This document shows, piece after piece, positions 24,229 through 33,029 of a stretch of DNA of 64,000 bases. Numbering within the stretch: position 1 is the stretch's first letter; each line of letters opens with the position of its first letter. The stretch spans positions 124,001-188,000 of the forward strand of contig NZ_JAIWNC010000019.1 in assembly GCF_020216025.1 (NCBI RefSeq). The letters are read 5' to 3'. The notes under the pieces are model-generated. The model did not search any database. It was not told the origin of the DNA and saw nothing but the letters and a program-made list of their open reading frames with translations. Made by a program: the position numbers and the translations under genes. This DNA comes from Jidongwangia harbinensis (GTDB lineage: Bacteria; Actinomycetota; Actinomycetes; Mycobacteriales; Micromonosporaceae).

Positions 24229-25188
24229 TCAGACACGCATCAGGCGATCGGCGAGCTGGTCCAGGCCGGCCCGGTCCACCCCGCCGGGCAGCAGCGGCAA
24301 CTCCAGCATCGGCCGGCGCAGCTCGACCAGCTCGGAGCGCAGCGACTCCTCCAGCTCGCGCCGGGTGAGGTGGGCCTTCGCCTCGGCCTGCAGCCCGGTC
24401 ACGGTGGCCGGATCGGCGGGCAGCCCGGCCGCGGTCAGGCCGCGCTTCAACTCCGTCTTGGTGACCTTGCCGGAGGTGAGCAGCGGCGGGCGCGCACCGT
24501 TGATCACGATCCGCCCGACCGGGATGTCCAGGGACTCCAGCTCGGTGATCGCGTCGATCGTCTCCTGCACCGGCATCTCCTCGAGCAGCGTCACCACGTG
24601 CACCGCGGTGATCGGCGAGCGCAGCAACGACGCCACGCCCTCGCTCTGGGTCTTGATCGGGCCCATCTTCGCCAGCCGGGCGGTCTCCGCGGTGACGTTC
24701 AGGAACCGGCCGATCCGCCCGGTCGGCGGCGCGTCCAGCACCACCGCGTCGTACGTCCGGCGCCCCTCCCGGGACCGGGTGGTGGCCTCCTTGACCTTCC
24801 CGGTGAGCAGCACGTCCCGCAGCCCCGGAGCGATCGTGGTGGCGAAGTCGATCGCGCCCACCTTGCGCAGCGCCCGCCCGGCCGCGCCCAGCCGGTAGAA
24901 CATCTCCAGGTACTCCAGCAGGGCCTCTTCCGGGTCCACGGCCAGCGCCCGCACCTCACCGCCGCCCGGCACGGCGGCGATCCGGAGTTCCGAGTACGGC
25001 AGCGGCTCGGTGTCGAAGAGCTGGGCGATGCCCTGCCGCCCCTCCACCTCCACCAGCAGCGTGCGCCGGCCGGACTCGGCCAGGCCCAGCGCCAGGGCGG
25101 CGGCGACGCTGGTCTTGCCGGTGCCGCCCTTGCCCGTCACCACGTGCAGTCGGGCCGGCCAGCGTCCGGTCCGCTCGTTGTTCGCCAC
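24229..25188 (-). CDS. ArsA/Get3-like ATPase (Rv3679-type)
   Basis: This 319-aa protein has the P-loop VVTGKGGTGKTSVAAALALGL (residues 16-36), a metal-switch TLLVEVEGRQGIAQLF and Walker B VVLDAPPTGRIGRFL. It is the upstream partner of the Rv3680-like gene 60 bp further on, so the two subunits probably form a heterocomplex at or near the membrane. Downstream residues (LEEMPVQETIDAITELE) match the helical client-binding region in reduced form. It starts at ATG 25188. Cargo is unknown. Confidence 0.85.
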   Translation of the reverse strand: MANNERTGRWPARLHVVTGKGGTGKTSVAAALALGLAESGRRTLLVEVEGRQGIAQLFDTEPLPYSELRIAAVPGGGEVRALAVDPEEALLEYLEMFYRLGAAGRALRKVGAIDFATTIAPGLRDVLLTGKVKEATTRSREGRRTYDAVVLDAPPTGRIGRFLNVTAETARLAKMGPIKTQSEGVASLLRSPITAVHVVTLLEEMPVQETIDAITELESLDIPVGRIVINGARPPLLTSGKVTKTELKRGLTAAGLPADPATVTGLQAEAKAHLTRRELEESLRSELVELRRPMLELPLLPGGVDRAGLDQLADRLMRV

Positions 25189-25210
25189 GACTCAACAGTA
25201 CGGGCGGCGC

Positions 25211-26362
25211 TCAGCCGCTGATCTCGCAGACGAGCCAGTTCGTCTTGCGCACCGTGGTGAAGGTCAGCTGCTGCTGGGCGGTCTTCTCGTCGTCGGTGGA
25301 CAGGGTCAGGTCCACCGAGACGGTGGCGCGTTCCTCGGTCTGCCCGGCCACGTCCGGTTCGGTCCAGCGGAACGACGGACCCTCGTACTCGTTGGCGTAC
25401 CCCCGGATCTCCGCGACCCGGGCGGCCAGCGACTCGGCGTCCCGGGCCTCCCGGCACACCAGGTCGTCCGCGGCGCCCGCGTCCTGCTGGGTGTAGATCG
25501 CGGTCAGGAACCGGTCGACCGCGGTGGCCGGGTCCGGCGCACCGCCCTGGTCGGCGTTGCGGAACAGCAGGTAGGCCGAGGCGCCGCCGCCGCCACAGAA
25601 CAGCAGCGTCACGGTGAGGGTGACGGACGCCCAGAGGCCGGTGCGGCGCCGGCGCATGGTCGCCTCGGCGTCCGGTGACAACGTCGGCCTGGGCGCCTGG
25701 CCTGCGGATCCGGGGGGTGGGCCCGCCTGCCCGGGTGGTGGGCCCGCGGTCGCGCGGCCGGGGTCGCGCACCTCGGCCGGCGGCGAGTGCTCGTAGGCCA
25801 GATGCTCGGGCGGCGGGTGCTGCCACTCGCCGGGCCGCTCGTGCCGGGCGTGCCAGGGGCCGGTGGCCGGCGGCTGCTGCCAGACGGTCGGCGGTTCGGT
25901 GTGGCCGGGCTCGCCGGGGTAGGCGCCGGCCGGCGGCCAGGACGTCCCGTCGGGGACCGGAGGTGCGTCGATGAAGTCGGCGCCCTCCCGGGCCGCCGCC
26001 GACACGGCCGTCGCCCGGTCGTCCGGGGGCGGCGTGACGGCGGTCGCCCAGTCGTCCTGGGCTGCCGTGACGGTGGTCGGCTGGTCGTCCTGGGCTGCCG
26101 TGACGGTGGTCGGCTGGTCGTCCTGGGCTGCCGTGACGGTGGTCGGCTGGTCGTCCGGGGCCGGCGTGACGGTGGTCGGCTGGTCGCGGGCGTGCGGCGG
26201 CTCGGGGTGCGGAATCGGCTCGGGCGGTGGGATCGGCTGCGGCGGCTCGGGCTCCGGCGCCGGAGTCGGCTCGGGGTGGCCGGGTTGACCGCCGGAGGGC
26301 TGACCGCCGGAGGGCTGGCCGCCGGAGGGCTGACCGCCGGACGAAGGGGGCGGTTGCGTCAT
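25211..26362 (-). CDS. Pro-rich single-pass membrane protein with NTF2-like extracellular domain
   Basis: ATG 26362 follows GGAGG. Residues 1-245 are low-complexity: GGQPS repeats, then DDQPTTVTAA repeats, then Pro/Gly/His-rich linker. One membrane helix (about 252-275, TGLWASVTLTVTLLFC) precedes a C-terminal domain of about 105 residues (DPATAVDRFLTAIYTQQDAGA, VSVDLTLSTDDEKTAQQQ, NWLVCEISG) like the NTF2/DUF4878-type lipoprotein domains of actinobacteria. It lies just upstream of the ArsA pair on the same strand. The same plan recurs at 61648-62244. Function unknown. Confidence 0.7.
   Translation of the reverse strand: MTQPPPSSGGQPSGGQPSGGQPSGGQPGHPEPTPAPEPEPPQPIPPPEPIPHPEPPHARDQPTTVTPAPDDQPTTVTAAQDDQPTTVTAAQDDQPTTVTAAQDDWATAVTPPPDDRATAVSAAAREGADFIDAPPVPDGTSWPPAGAYPGEPGHTEPPTVWQQPPATGPWHARHERPGEWQHPPPEHLAYEHSPPAEVRDPGRATAGPPPGQAGPPPGSAGQAPRPTLSPDAEATMRRRRTGLWASVTLTVTLLFCGGGGASAYLLFRNADQGGAPDPATAVDRFLTAIYTQQDAGAADDLVCREARDAESLAARVAEIRGYANEYEGPSFRWTEPDVAGQTEERATVSVDLTLSTDDEKTAQQQLTFTTVRKTNWLVCEISG
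26051..26182 (-). repeat. Tandem 33-bp repeats inside a coding region
   Basis: Three identical 33-bp copies lie at 26051-26083, 26084-26116 and 26117-26149, with a diverged fourth to 26182. They encode the 11-residue unit DDQPTTVTAAQ. A second, 15-bp tandem array around 26286-26342 encodes GGQPS units. Identity at the nucleotide level indicates recent slippage or recombination. Confidence 0.85.
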
Positions 26363-26473
26363 GTTCGGCCTCCGTGAATCGGTTGTCACCGACATCGGAC
26401 TCAGCCTAGCCAAAACGACATGTCCGCGAGCCCTAAGCTGTCGCGGTACCCGACGAACGAGGAGTCACAGGTA

Positions 26474-26629
26474 ATGCAGAAGTGGGAATACGTGACCGTG
26501 CCGCTGCTGGTGCACGCGACCAAGCAGATCCTGGACAACTGGGGCGACGACGGCTGGGAGCTGGTCCAGGTCGTGCCGGGTCCCAACGCGGAGCAGCTGG
26601 TGGCCTACATGAAGCGGGCCAAGTCGTGA
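26474..26629 (+). CDS. DUF4177-type small protein (Rv3678A-like)
   Basis: This 51-aa protein, MQKWEYVTVPLLVHATKQIL then DNWGDDGWELVQVV, is a complete DUF4177 unit. The ATG is preceded by GAGGAG nine nt upstream. Its stop overlaps the GTG of the RidA gene (GTGA), so translation is coupled. The function is unknown. The same order (small DUF4177, RidA, metallo-beta-lactamase fold) exists in mycobacteria. Confidence 0.8.
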   Translation: MQKWEYVTVPLLVHATKQILDNWGDDGWELVQVVPGPNAEQLVAYMKRAKS

Positions 26630-27117
26630 CGGAGCCGACTCCGGTGACCGGGGTGGGCGGGGCCGACGCGTACGCCCGCCTGGCCGAGATGGGCCTGACC
26701 CTGCCCCAGGTGGTGCCGCCTCTGGCCGCCTATGTGCCGGCCGTGCAGTCCGGCTCCTACGTCTACGTCTCCGGTCAGCTGCCGCTGGTCGACGGCAAGC
26801 TGCCGTACACCGGCAAGGTGGGCGCCGAGGTGAGCCCGGAGCAGGCCGTCGAGTCGGCCCGGATCTGCGGGCTCAACGCGCTGGCCGCGATCGACGCGCT
26901 GGTCGGCCTGGGCCAGCTCGTCAAGATCGTCAAGGTGACCGGGTTCGTGGCGTCCGCGCCCGGCTTCACCGGTCAGCCCGCGGTGATCAACGGTGCGTCG
27001 GATCTCTTCGGCGAGGTGCTGGGTGAGCTGGGCCGGCACGCCCGCAGCGCGGTCGGCGTGAGTGAGCTGCCGCTGGGCGCCCCGGTCGAGGTGGAGGTCA
27101 TCGCCGAGGTCGCGTGA
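26626..27117 (+). CDS. RidA/YjgF family protein (Rv3678c-like)
   Basis: This 163-aa Rid-superfamily protein reads LPQVVPPLAAYVPAVQSG, YVYVSGQLPLVDGKL, YTGKVGAEVSPEQAVESAR and SELPLGAPVEVEVIAEV. Family members trimerise, and many hydrolyse reactive enamine/imine by-products of PLP enzymes. This subgroup is longer than E. coli RidA, and the catalytic Arg position is replaced in the SELPLGAPVE motif region, so deaminase activity is uncertain. The GTG start overlaps the DUF4177 stop. Confidence 0.82.
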   Translation: MTEPTPVTGVGGADAYARLAEMGLTLPQVVPPLAAYVPAVQSGSYVYVSGQLPLVDGKLPYTGKVGAEVSPEQAVESARICGLNALAAIDALVGLGQLVKIVKVTGFVASAPGFTGQPAVINGASDLFGEVLGELGRHARSAVGVSELPLGAPVEVEVIAEVA

Positions 27118-27130
27118 TTTGTGACCGAGC

Positions 27131-27976
27131 GTGACCGCATCGGACATCCGGTCGCTGTCAGATGGCGGTCCGCGACGTACCATCCGGTACGTGGGGGGCG
27201 TCGGGGTCGAGCAACTTCCGGGTGGAGTGTCGCTGCTGCGTGCCCCGAACCCGGGTCCGATGACGCTGGACGGCACCAATACCTGGCTGCTGCGCGCCCC
27301 GGGGGCGGCGGAGACCGTGGTGATCGACCCGGGTCCCCGGCACGCCGGGCACCTGAGCGCGATCGCCGAGCACGCCCCGGTGACCGCCATTCTGGTCACG
27401 CACGGCCACCAGGATCACGTCGAGGGGGTCGCGGAGCTGTCCGACCGGCTCGGTGGCGTGCCCGTGCTGGCGGCCGCACCGGAGCACGCGCGCCACGCCG
27501 AGCCGCTGACCGCCGGCGTGCTCCGGCTCGGCGGATTCGAGATCGAGGTGCTGCCGACGCCGGGCCACACCGCCGACTCGGTGTGTTTCGTGACCGCGGG
27601 CGCGGTGTTCACCGGCGACACCGTGCTGGGCCGGGGCACCACCGTGGTGGCCTGGCCGGACGGCGACCTGGCGGACTACCTGGACAGCCTGGCGAAGCTC
27701 ACCGCGTACCCCCGGATGTTGCTGCCCGGCCACGGCCCGGCGCTGGCCGACTGCGCCGCGGCGGCCCGGGCCTATCTGGCCCACCGCCAGGAGCGGCTCG
27801 AGCAGGTCCGGGCCGCGGTGGCGGCCGGGGCGGACACCCCCGAGGCGGTGGTCGATCGGGTCTATCCGGACATCGATCCGGGGGTACGGTTCGCGGCCGA
27901 GTGGTCGGCCCGCGCGCAACTCGCCTACCTGAGGCGGGAATCACAACCGGGCCCGGAACAGTTGGACCGGCTGTGA
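27131..27976 (+). CDS. Metallo-beta-lactamase-fold hydrolase (Rv3677c/LACTB2-like)
   Basis: Metal-binding motif THGHQDH and later ligands in PGHTADSV, GDTV and LPGHGP define an active binuclear MBL hydrolase. The conserved N-terminal block NPGPMTLDGTNTWLLRAPG and a C-terminal helical region place it with LACTB2-like enzymes. The start is uncertain: GTG 27131 has no good ribosome site, and another GTG lies at 27191, nearer the conserved part. The substrate is unknown. The stop overlaps the next gene's GTG (GTGA). Confidence 0.85.
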   Translation: MTASDIRSLSDGGPRRTIRYVGGVGVEQLPGGVSLLRAPNPGPMTLDGTNTWLLRAPGAAETVVIDPGPRHAGHLSAIAEHAPVTAILVTHGHQDHVEGVAELSDRLGGVPVLAAAPEHARHAEPLTAGVLRLGGFEIEVLPTPGHTADSVCFVTAGAVFTGDTVLGRGTTVVAWPDGDLADYLDSLAKLTAYPRMLLPGHGPALADCAAAARAYLAHRQERLEQVRAAVAAGADTPEAVVDRVYPDIDPGVRFAAEWSARAQLAYLRRESQPGPEQLDRL

Positions 27977-30900
27977 CCTGTCCTGTGTGTGGAACTGTGG
28001 CCGTTCCCGGCGCCCGTTTCTGCCACAACTGCGGAGCCGCGCTGCCCGCCGCCGCCACCCTCCCGGCGGCCGAGCGCCGGATCGTGACCGTGCTGTTCGG
28101 CGACCTCTCCGACTTCACCTCCTGGTCGGAGGACCTGGACCCGGAACGGGTCGGCGCGGTCACCGACCGGGTGCTGGCCGCGCTGGCCGGCGCCGTGAAG
28201 ACGTTCGGCGGGCACGTCGACAAGCTCACCGGCGACGGCATCATGGCGGTCTTCGGCGCCCCGGTGGCGCACGAGGACGACGCCGAACGGGCGGTCCGGG
28301 CCGCACTGAGCATGCAGCGCGCGGTCCGCCGGGTGCTCGACGACGAGCGGGGCGGCGGCGCGCCGCTCGGCCTGCGGGTCGGCCTGAACACCGGCGAGGT
28401 GGTGGCCGGCATCCAGGCGGCGCTGGAGTACACGGTCATCGGCGACACGGTGAACACCGCCGCCCGGCTGGCCGACGCGGCCGCGGTGGGCGCGGTCTAT
28501 GCCGGCGCCCGGACCTCGGCCGGCACCCGGCACGTGGCGTCCTGGCGGCAGCTGCGGGCGCTGCGGCTGAAGGGCAAGCGGGAGCCGGTGCCGGCGTTCG
28601 AGCTGCTGGGCCTGCACGACGCTCCCGGCACCCGGTCCGGCCTGGGCGACGAGGCGCCGTTCGTGGGCCGCGAGGCGGAGCTGGGCCGGGTGGCCGGCCG
28701 GCTGGCCGAGGTGATCGACACCGGCACGCCCCGGGTGATGGTGATGACCGCCGAGGCCGGCATCGGCAAGACCCGGTTCGCCAACGAGGTGAAGCGGCTC
28801 GCCGCCGGGTACGACGTCGGGCCCTCTGTCAATCGGGGCACGGCCCGGTTCGGCGGGCACGTAGGTGCCCGGGTGCTGCGGGTGCGCTGCGTCGCGTTCG
28901 GCGAGCGCCGCCGGTTCGCGCCGCTGGCCGATCTGGTCCGGAAATCCGCCGGCCTGCCCAAGGACGTCACCGCGACGATCACCCGCCCGGTGGTCGAGGA
29001 GCGGCTGCGCCGGCTGGTCACCCGGCTGGGCCGGGACGCCGACGGCACGGACATCGACCTCGACCGGCTGCTCGCGCTGCTCGGCTACGGCGAGGTGCCG
29101 TCCGCGCCGGTGAGCCCGGCCGCCGGGGCGGACTGGTCCACGCCCAGCGCCAACCGGCTCGACGGCGAGGCCATCTCGGTGGCGGTCGCCGACCTGCTCA
29201 ACGCGCTGGCCCGGGAGGCGCCGCTGGTGGTGGTCGTGGACGACCTGCACGACGCCACCGCGTCCACCATCGACGCCCTCGGCAGCACGCTGTCCCGGCT
29301 GGACGGCTCGGTGGTGGTGCTGCTGCTCGGCCGCCCGGAGCTGGTCCGTACCGCCGGGGCGCTGACCCGGCTGGCCGACGCCGAGGTGCACACGCTGCCG
29401 CCGCTGCGCGGCGCGGACGCCTCCCGGCTGCTCACGTCGTACCTGAACGGTGGGAAGCTGCCGCGCGCCGACGCGGACCGGCTGCTGGCCACCGCGCAGG
29501 GCAACCCGTTCTACCTGGCCGAGCTGGTCACGCTGCTGATGGAGCGGGGGGCGCTGACCCCGGCGGTGGGCGCCAACGCGGCCGGCCGCTGGGAACTCGC
29601 CGCCGGATCGCTGGGCAGCCAGTTGCTCTCCCGGGACCTGGCCGCCGTGCTGGCCGCCCGGATCGACGCGCTGCCGGCCGAGCCGCGGGCGGTGCTGCGG
29701 GACGCGGCGGTGGTCGGCGACACCGTGCCGGCCGGGGTCATCGAGGCGCTGCGGGACCGGCGTACCGCCACCGATGCCCTGCCCGGCGCGGTCGCCGCGG
29801 TGGAACTCGAACGTTCCGTCGACGAGCTGTTGCAGCGGCGCATGCTGCACCGGGTGCGCGGCGGGTTCGCGTTCAGCACCCCGCTGATGCGGGAGGCCGC
29901 GTACCGCGGCATCGGCAAGGCCGACCTGGCCGACAAACATGCCTATCTGGCGCGCTGGGCGGCCCCCGAGACGATCACCGAGCTGGGGTACGACGCGGCC
30001 GGCCGGTTGAGCCTGACCTCCAACGAGCGGGACGCGTTCGTGGTCACCCACGTCGAGTGCGCGGTCGCGCTGGCCGATGCGGTCCGGCTGCGCGCCGACG
30101 CGCCGGCCCGGGACGTCGCGCCGCTCGGGGTGGCCGCACTGGGCCGGCTGGCCCGGCGGGCACTGGCCAATGTCGAACCGGCCGCGTCGATCGAGTACGC
30201 CGAACGCGCCGCCGCGCTGAGTGAGGACGGCCTGCCGCTGCCGGACCAGCTGGTGCACGCCCGCGCGTTGCTGCGGCTGGGCCGTGCCGAGGAGGCGCTG
30301 GCGCACGGCGAGAAGATCGCCGAGGCGGCCGCCGACGAGCCGGTGTGCCGGGCCGAGGCGCTGCTGGTCACCGGCCGCGCGCACGAGGCGCTGGGCGACG
30401 GTGCCCAGGCGGTGGCGGCCTGGCAGGAGGCGCTGCAGGTGGCGACGGAGGCCGAACTGGCCCCGGAACGCGCCAACGCGATGCGCCGGCTGGGCATGGC
30501 CGACTTCCTGGCCGGCAAGCTCAGCCAGGCGAGCAGCCGGTTCGCCGCGGCGTACCAGGTGACGCTGGCGGCCGGCGACCGGCACGGCCAGGCTTGGGCG
30601 TTGCAGAACCTGGCCTGGGTGACCACCACGCGCGGTGACTTCTCCGGTACGGATGCGGTGCTGGGCCGCGCCGCCCGGCTCTTCGCCGAGCTGGGTGACC
30701 CGGTGGGCCGGTCCTGGCTGCGCGGCACCACCGCGTTCGCCCGGCTGCTGTCCGGCCGGTTGTCCGAGGCGCGGCGGCTGGCCCGGATCTTCCTGCCGTT
30801 CGGCGAGCGGGTCGGCGAGGGCTGGGCGGTGGGCACGCTGCGTGCGGTCGAGGCGTACGCGTCCTCGGAACTGGGCGACATGGCCGAGGCCGACCGGCAG

Positions 30901-31638
30901 GCCCGCCGGGCGTACCGGGAGTTCGCCGCGGTCTCCGACGACTGGGGCCGGGGTCTGGCGCTGGTGGTCCGCGGTGCGATCGCCCGCGGGCTGGGCGAGC
31001 TGGACCACGCCGGCGACCTGCTCACCGACGCCCTGGGGTATGCCGACAAGACCGGCCACCCGCTGCTGCTCGGGATGGCCGGCACGCTGCGCGGGTTCGT
31101 CGCGTTGCAGCGCGGCGACGTGGCCGCCGCCGAGGCCGACGCGCGGCGGGTGATGACGTCGGTGGAGCCGCACAACCCGCTGGCACCGGCGCAGGTCGGC
31201 CCGCGGGTGCTGCTCGCCGAGGCGCGGCTGCGGGCCGGTGACCCGGCGACCGCGGTCGGATTGCTCGCGCCGATCGCCAGCGACACCGGGGCGCCGTCGT
31301 TGCTGTTCTCCCGCCGGCACGCGCTGGCGTCGTACGCGTCCGCGCTGCTCGCCGACGGGCGGGTGGACGTGGCACTGAGTTGGATCCGCCGGGCCGACAC
31401 GGTGCCGGCCGAGGACATCCGTAGCGGCGTGGTCACCGCCTGTGTACTGGCCCGGGTGCTCGCCGCGGCCGGCCGCACGGTGGAGGCGCGGCAGGCGGCG
31501 GAGGAGGCGGTGATGCTGGCGTACTCCACGGAACAGGCCGGAGACCGGGCCGCGGCGGAGGAACTGCGGGACGCATTGGCACTGCCCATCGTGGACCGGA
31601 ACAAATCTGTCGCCTACGCGTCTGACGTGCCGGGATGA
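27973..31638 (+). CDS. Zinc-ribbon / class III nucleotide cyclase / AAA ATPase / TPR multidomain protein
   Basis: The 1221-aa product starts at a GTG overlapping the MBL stop; the open frame extends further upstream only as a shadow of that gene. Residues 1-25 form a zinc ribbon (CPVCGTVAVPGARFCHNCG). Residues about 35-200 are a class III cyclase catalytic domain with both metal aspartates (FGDLSDFT, TGDGIMAVFG), the KLTGD lysine and IGDTVNTAAR, so all catalytic residues are present. An ATPase domain follows (AEAGIGKTRF, VVVVDDLHD), then about 500 residues of TPR-like helices. Such proteins resemble signal-integrating STAND ATPases. Whether the product is cAMP or cGMP, and the input signal, are unknown. 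A crp gene lies 5 kb downstream. Confidence 0.85.
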   Translation: MTCPVCGTVAVPGARFCHNCGAALPAAATLPAAERRIVTVLFGDLSDFTSWSEDLDPERVGAVTDRVLAALAGAVKTFGGHVDKLTGDGIMAVFGAPVAHEDDAERAVRAALSMQRAVRRVLDDERGGGAPLGLRVGLNTGEVVAGIQAALEYTVIGDTVNTAARLADAAAVGAVYAGARTSAGTRHVASWRQLRALRLKGKREPVPAFELLGLHDAPGTRSGLGDEAPFVGREAELGRVAGRLAEVIDTGTPRVMVMTAEAGIGKTRFANEVKRLAAGYDVGPSVNRGTARFGGHVGARVLRVRCVAFGERRRFAPLADLVRKSAGLPKDVTATITRPVVEERLRRLVTRLGRDADGTDIDLDRLLALLGYGEVPSAPVSPAAGADWSTPSANRLDGEAISVAVADLLNALAREAPLVVVVDDLHDATASTIDALGSTLSRLDGSVVVLLLGRPELVRTAGALTRLADAEVHTLPPLRGADASRLLTSYLNGGKLPRADADRLLATAQGNPFYLAELVTLLMERGALTPAVGANAAGRWELAAGSLGSQLLSRDLAAVLAARIDALPAEPRAVLRDAAVVGDTVPAGVIEALRDRRTATDALPGAVAAVELERSVDELLQRRMLHRVRGGFAFSTPLMREAAYRGIGKADLADKHAYLARWAAPETITELGYDAAGRLSLTSNERDAFVVTHVECAVALADAVRLRADAPARDVAPLGVAALGRLARRALANVEPAASIEYAERAAALSEDGLPLPDQLVHARALLRLGRAEEALAHGEKIAEAAADEPVCRAEALLVTGRAHEALGDGAQAVAAWQEALQVATEAELAPERANAMRRLGMADFLAGKLSQASSRFAAAYQVTLAAGDRHGQAWALQNLAWVTTTRGDFSGTDAVLGRAARLFAELGDPVGRSWLRGTTAFARLLSGRLSEARRLARIFLPFGERVGEGWAVGTLRAVEAYASSELGDMAEADRQARRAYREFAAVSDDWGRGLALVVRGAIARGLGELDHAGDLLTDALGYADKTGHPLLLGMAGTLRGFVALQRGDVAAAEADARRVMTSVEPHNPLAPAQVGPRVLLAEARLRAGDPATAVGLLAPIASDTGAPSLLFSRRHALASYASALLADGRVDVALSWIRRADTVPAEDIRSGVVTACVLARVLAAAGRTVEARQAAEEAVMLAYSTEQAGDRAAAEELRDALALPIVDRNKSVAYASDVPG

Positions 31639-31669
31639 TCTCGGTCCGGTCTGGCGTATTTTCATTACC

Positions 31670-33025
31670 GTGACGGACACTCCGCCTGGCGCCCTGCCCA
31701 CGCCGTACGTGCCAGGCATGTCCGGTTTGTCGGTCATGGCCCGAGGTGGGTACGCCACCGTCTACCGCGCCACCCAGGACTCGGTCGGCCGCGAGGTCGC
31801 CATCAAGGTGGAGAACCGGACCCTGGACAACCCGCGGGACCAGGCCCGGTTCCTGCGCGAGGCGAAGGCCGCCGGGCGGATGTCGTCCCACCCGCACGTG
31901 GTCGACCTGTTCGACGTGGGCGTCACGGTCGACCAGCACCCGTACCTGATCATGGAGCTGTGCGACGGGTCGTACCTGGACCGGATGCGGGTCTCGCCGC
32001 TCGGCGCCGCGGAGGCCCGCGACCTCGGCGTGAAGATCGCCGACGCGCTGGTGCACTCGCACGCCAACGGTGTGCTGCACCGCGACGTGAAGCCGGCGAA
32101 CATCCTGTACTCGCAGTTCAACCCCGCGGTGCTGGCCGACTTCGGGCTGGCCGTACTGGGCGAGATGCGCGACTCCTCGGTGACGCTCGAGGTGCTCACC
32201 CCGGCGTACGCGCCGCCCGAGATGTTCCGCCACGACAGTCCGTCCGGCGCGGTCGACATCTACGCCCTGTGCGCGACCCTGTACGCGGTGATGCGCGGGG
32301 CGCCGCCGCGCTGGGACACGAACCGCAGCCCCAGCCTGATCACCCTGATGGACCTGTTCGACCAGCCCATCCCGGACCTGCCGGGCGTGCCGCGGGCGCT
32401 GACCGACGTGCTCCGGCACGGCATGGCCAACGAACCGCGCGCCCGGCCCAGCGCGGAACAACTGCGTGACCTGCTGGCCGGGCTGCACCTCGGTCCGGAC
32501 GCCGCGCCCGCACCGCACACGGTCTACCGGGCGTCCACCTACACCTCGCCGCCGCCGGCCTACCGGCAGCCGCGTCCGGTGCCGCCGGTCACGCCGACCC
32601 AGGGCGACGAGACGCCGACCGTGCACACCGGCGATCGCAAGCGCGGCAAGCGGAAGTGGCTGTTCGGCGGCTTCGGCATTCTGCTGCTGCTGATCGCCGG
32701 GCTCGGCGGGGCCTGGGTGGCCTCCGGCCAGCGCGGTGTGGTGCGGGCCGTCGCGAGCCGGCTGTCCATCGCGGACACCCAGGTGCCGGTGGCGTCGTCG
32801 GCGCCGATCGGCTGGTCGACGTTCGCCACCGGGACGTTACCGCCCGGGGTGGACCCGGCCGACCGCGAAGCCGTCACGTCCGACCCGACCGTGCGCCGGG
32901 TGTGCAGCGAGCCGGCGTTCCGGCGGGCCACCTCGGCGACCGGCACCGACGGCTGGTCGTTCTCGGTGCTGCCGCCGGCCGGCGACGACCGCACGTTCTA
33001 CTGCCTCGCCGCCCGGGCCGGCTGA
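31670..33025 (+). CDS. Eukaryotic-type Ser/Thr protein kinase, membrane-anchored
   Basis: This 451-aa protein has a kinase domain (about 15-275) with Gly-loop ARGGYATVYRA, VAIK lysine, HRDVKPANIL catalytic loop, DFGLA and APPEM, so it is a competent kinase. A Pro-rich juxtamembrane stretch leads to one membrane helix (about 328-348, LFGGFGILLLLIAGLGGAWV) and a 95-aa outer domain with two Cys and no PASTA repeats. GTG 31670 lies directly after ATTACC with no ribosome site, so a leaderless message is possible. It sits 31 bp after the cyclase gene and may sense an extracellular cue for the same pathway; that link is inferred. Confidence 0.9.
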   Translation: MTDTPPGALPTPYVPGMSGLSVMARGGYATVYRATQDSVGREVAIKVENRTLDNPRDQARFLREAKAAGRMSSHPHVVDLFDVGVTVDQHPYLIMELCDGSYLDRMRVSPLGAAEARDLGVKIADALVHSHANGVLHRDVKPANILYSQFNPAVLADFGLAVLGEMRDSSVTLEVLTPAYAPPEMFRHDSPSGAVDIYALCATLYAVMRGAPPRWDTNRSPSLITLMDLFDQPIPDLPGVPRALTDVLRHGMANEPRARPSAEQLRDLLAGLHLGPDAAPAPHTVYRASTYTSPPPAYRQPRPVPPVTPTQGDETPTVHTGDRKRGKRKWLFGGFGILLLLIAGLGGAWVASGQRGVVRAVASRLSIADTQVPVASSAPIGWSTFATGTLPPGVDPADREAVTSDPTVRRVCSEPAFRRATSATGTDGWSFSVLPPAGDDRTFYCLAARAG

Positions 33026-33029
33026 CCGC

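Noticed and set aside
27121..27972. N-terminal 284-codon extension of the cyclase frame
   Set aside because: It overlaps the metallo-beta-lactamase gene out of frame and is Arg/Gly-rich. The coupled GTG at 27973 gives a zinc ribbon and cyclase directly.
27925..31758. 1277-aa open frame on the minus strand
   Set aside because: Shadow of the cyclase gene. The composition (Gln/Arg/Gly/His-rich) is typical of antisense frames in high-GC DNA.
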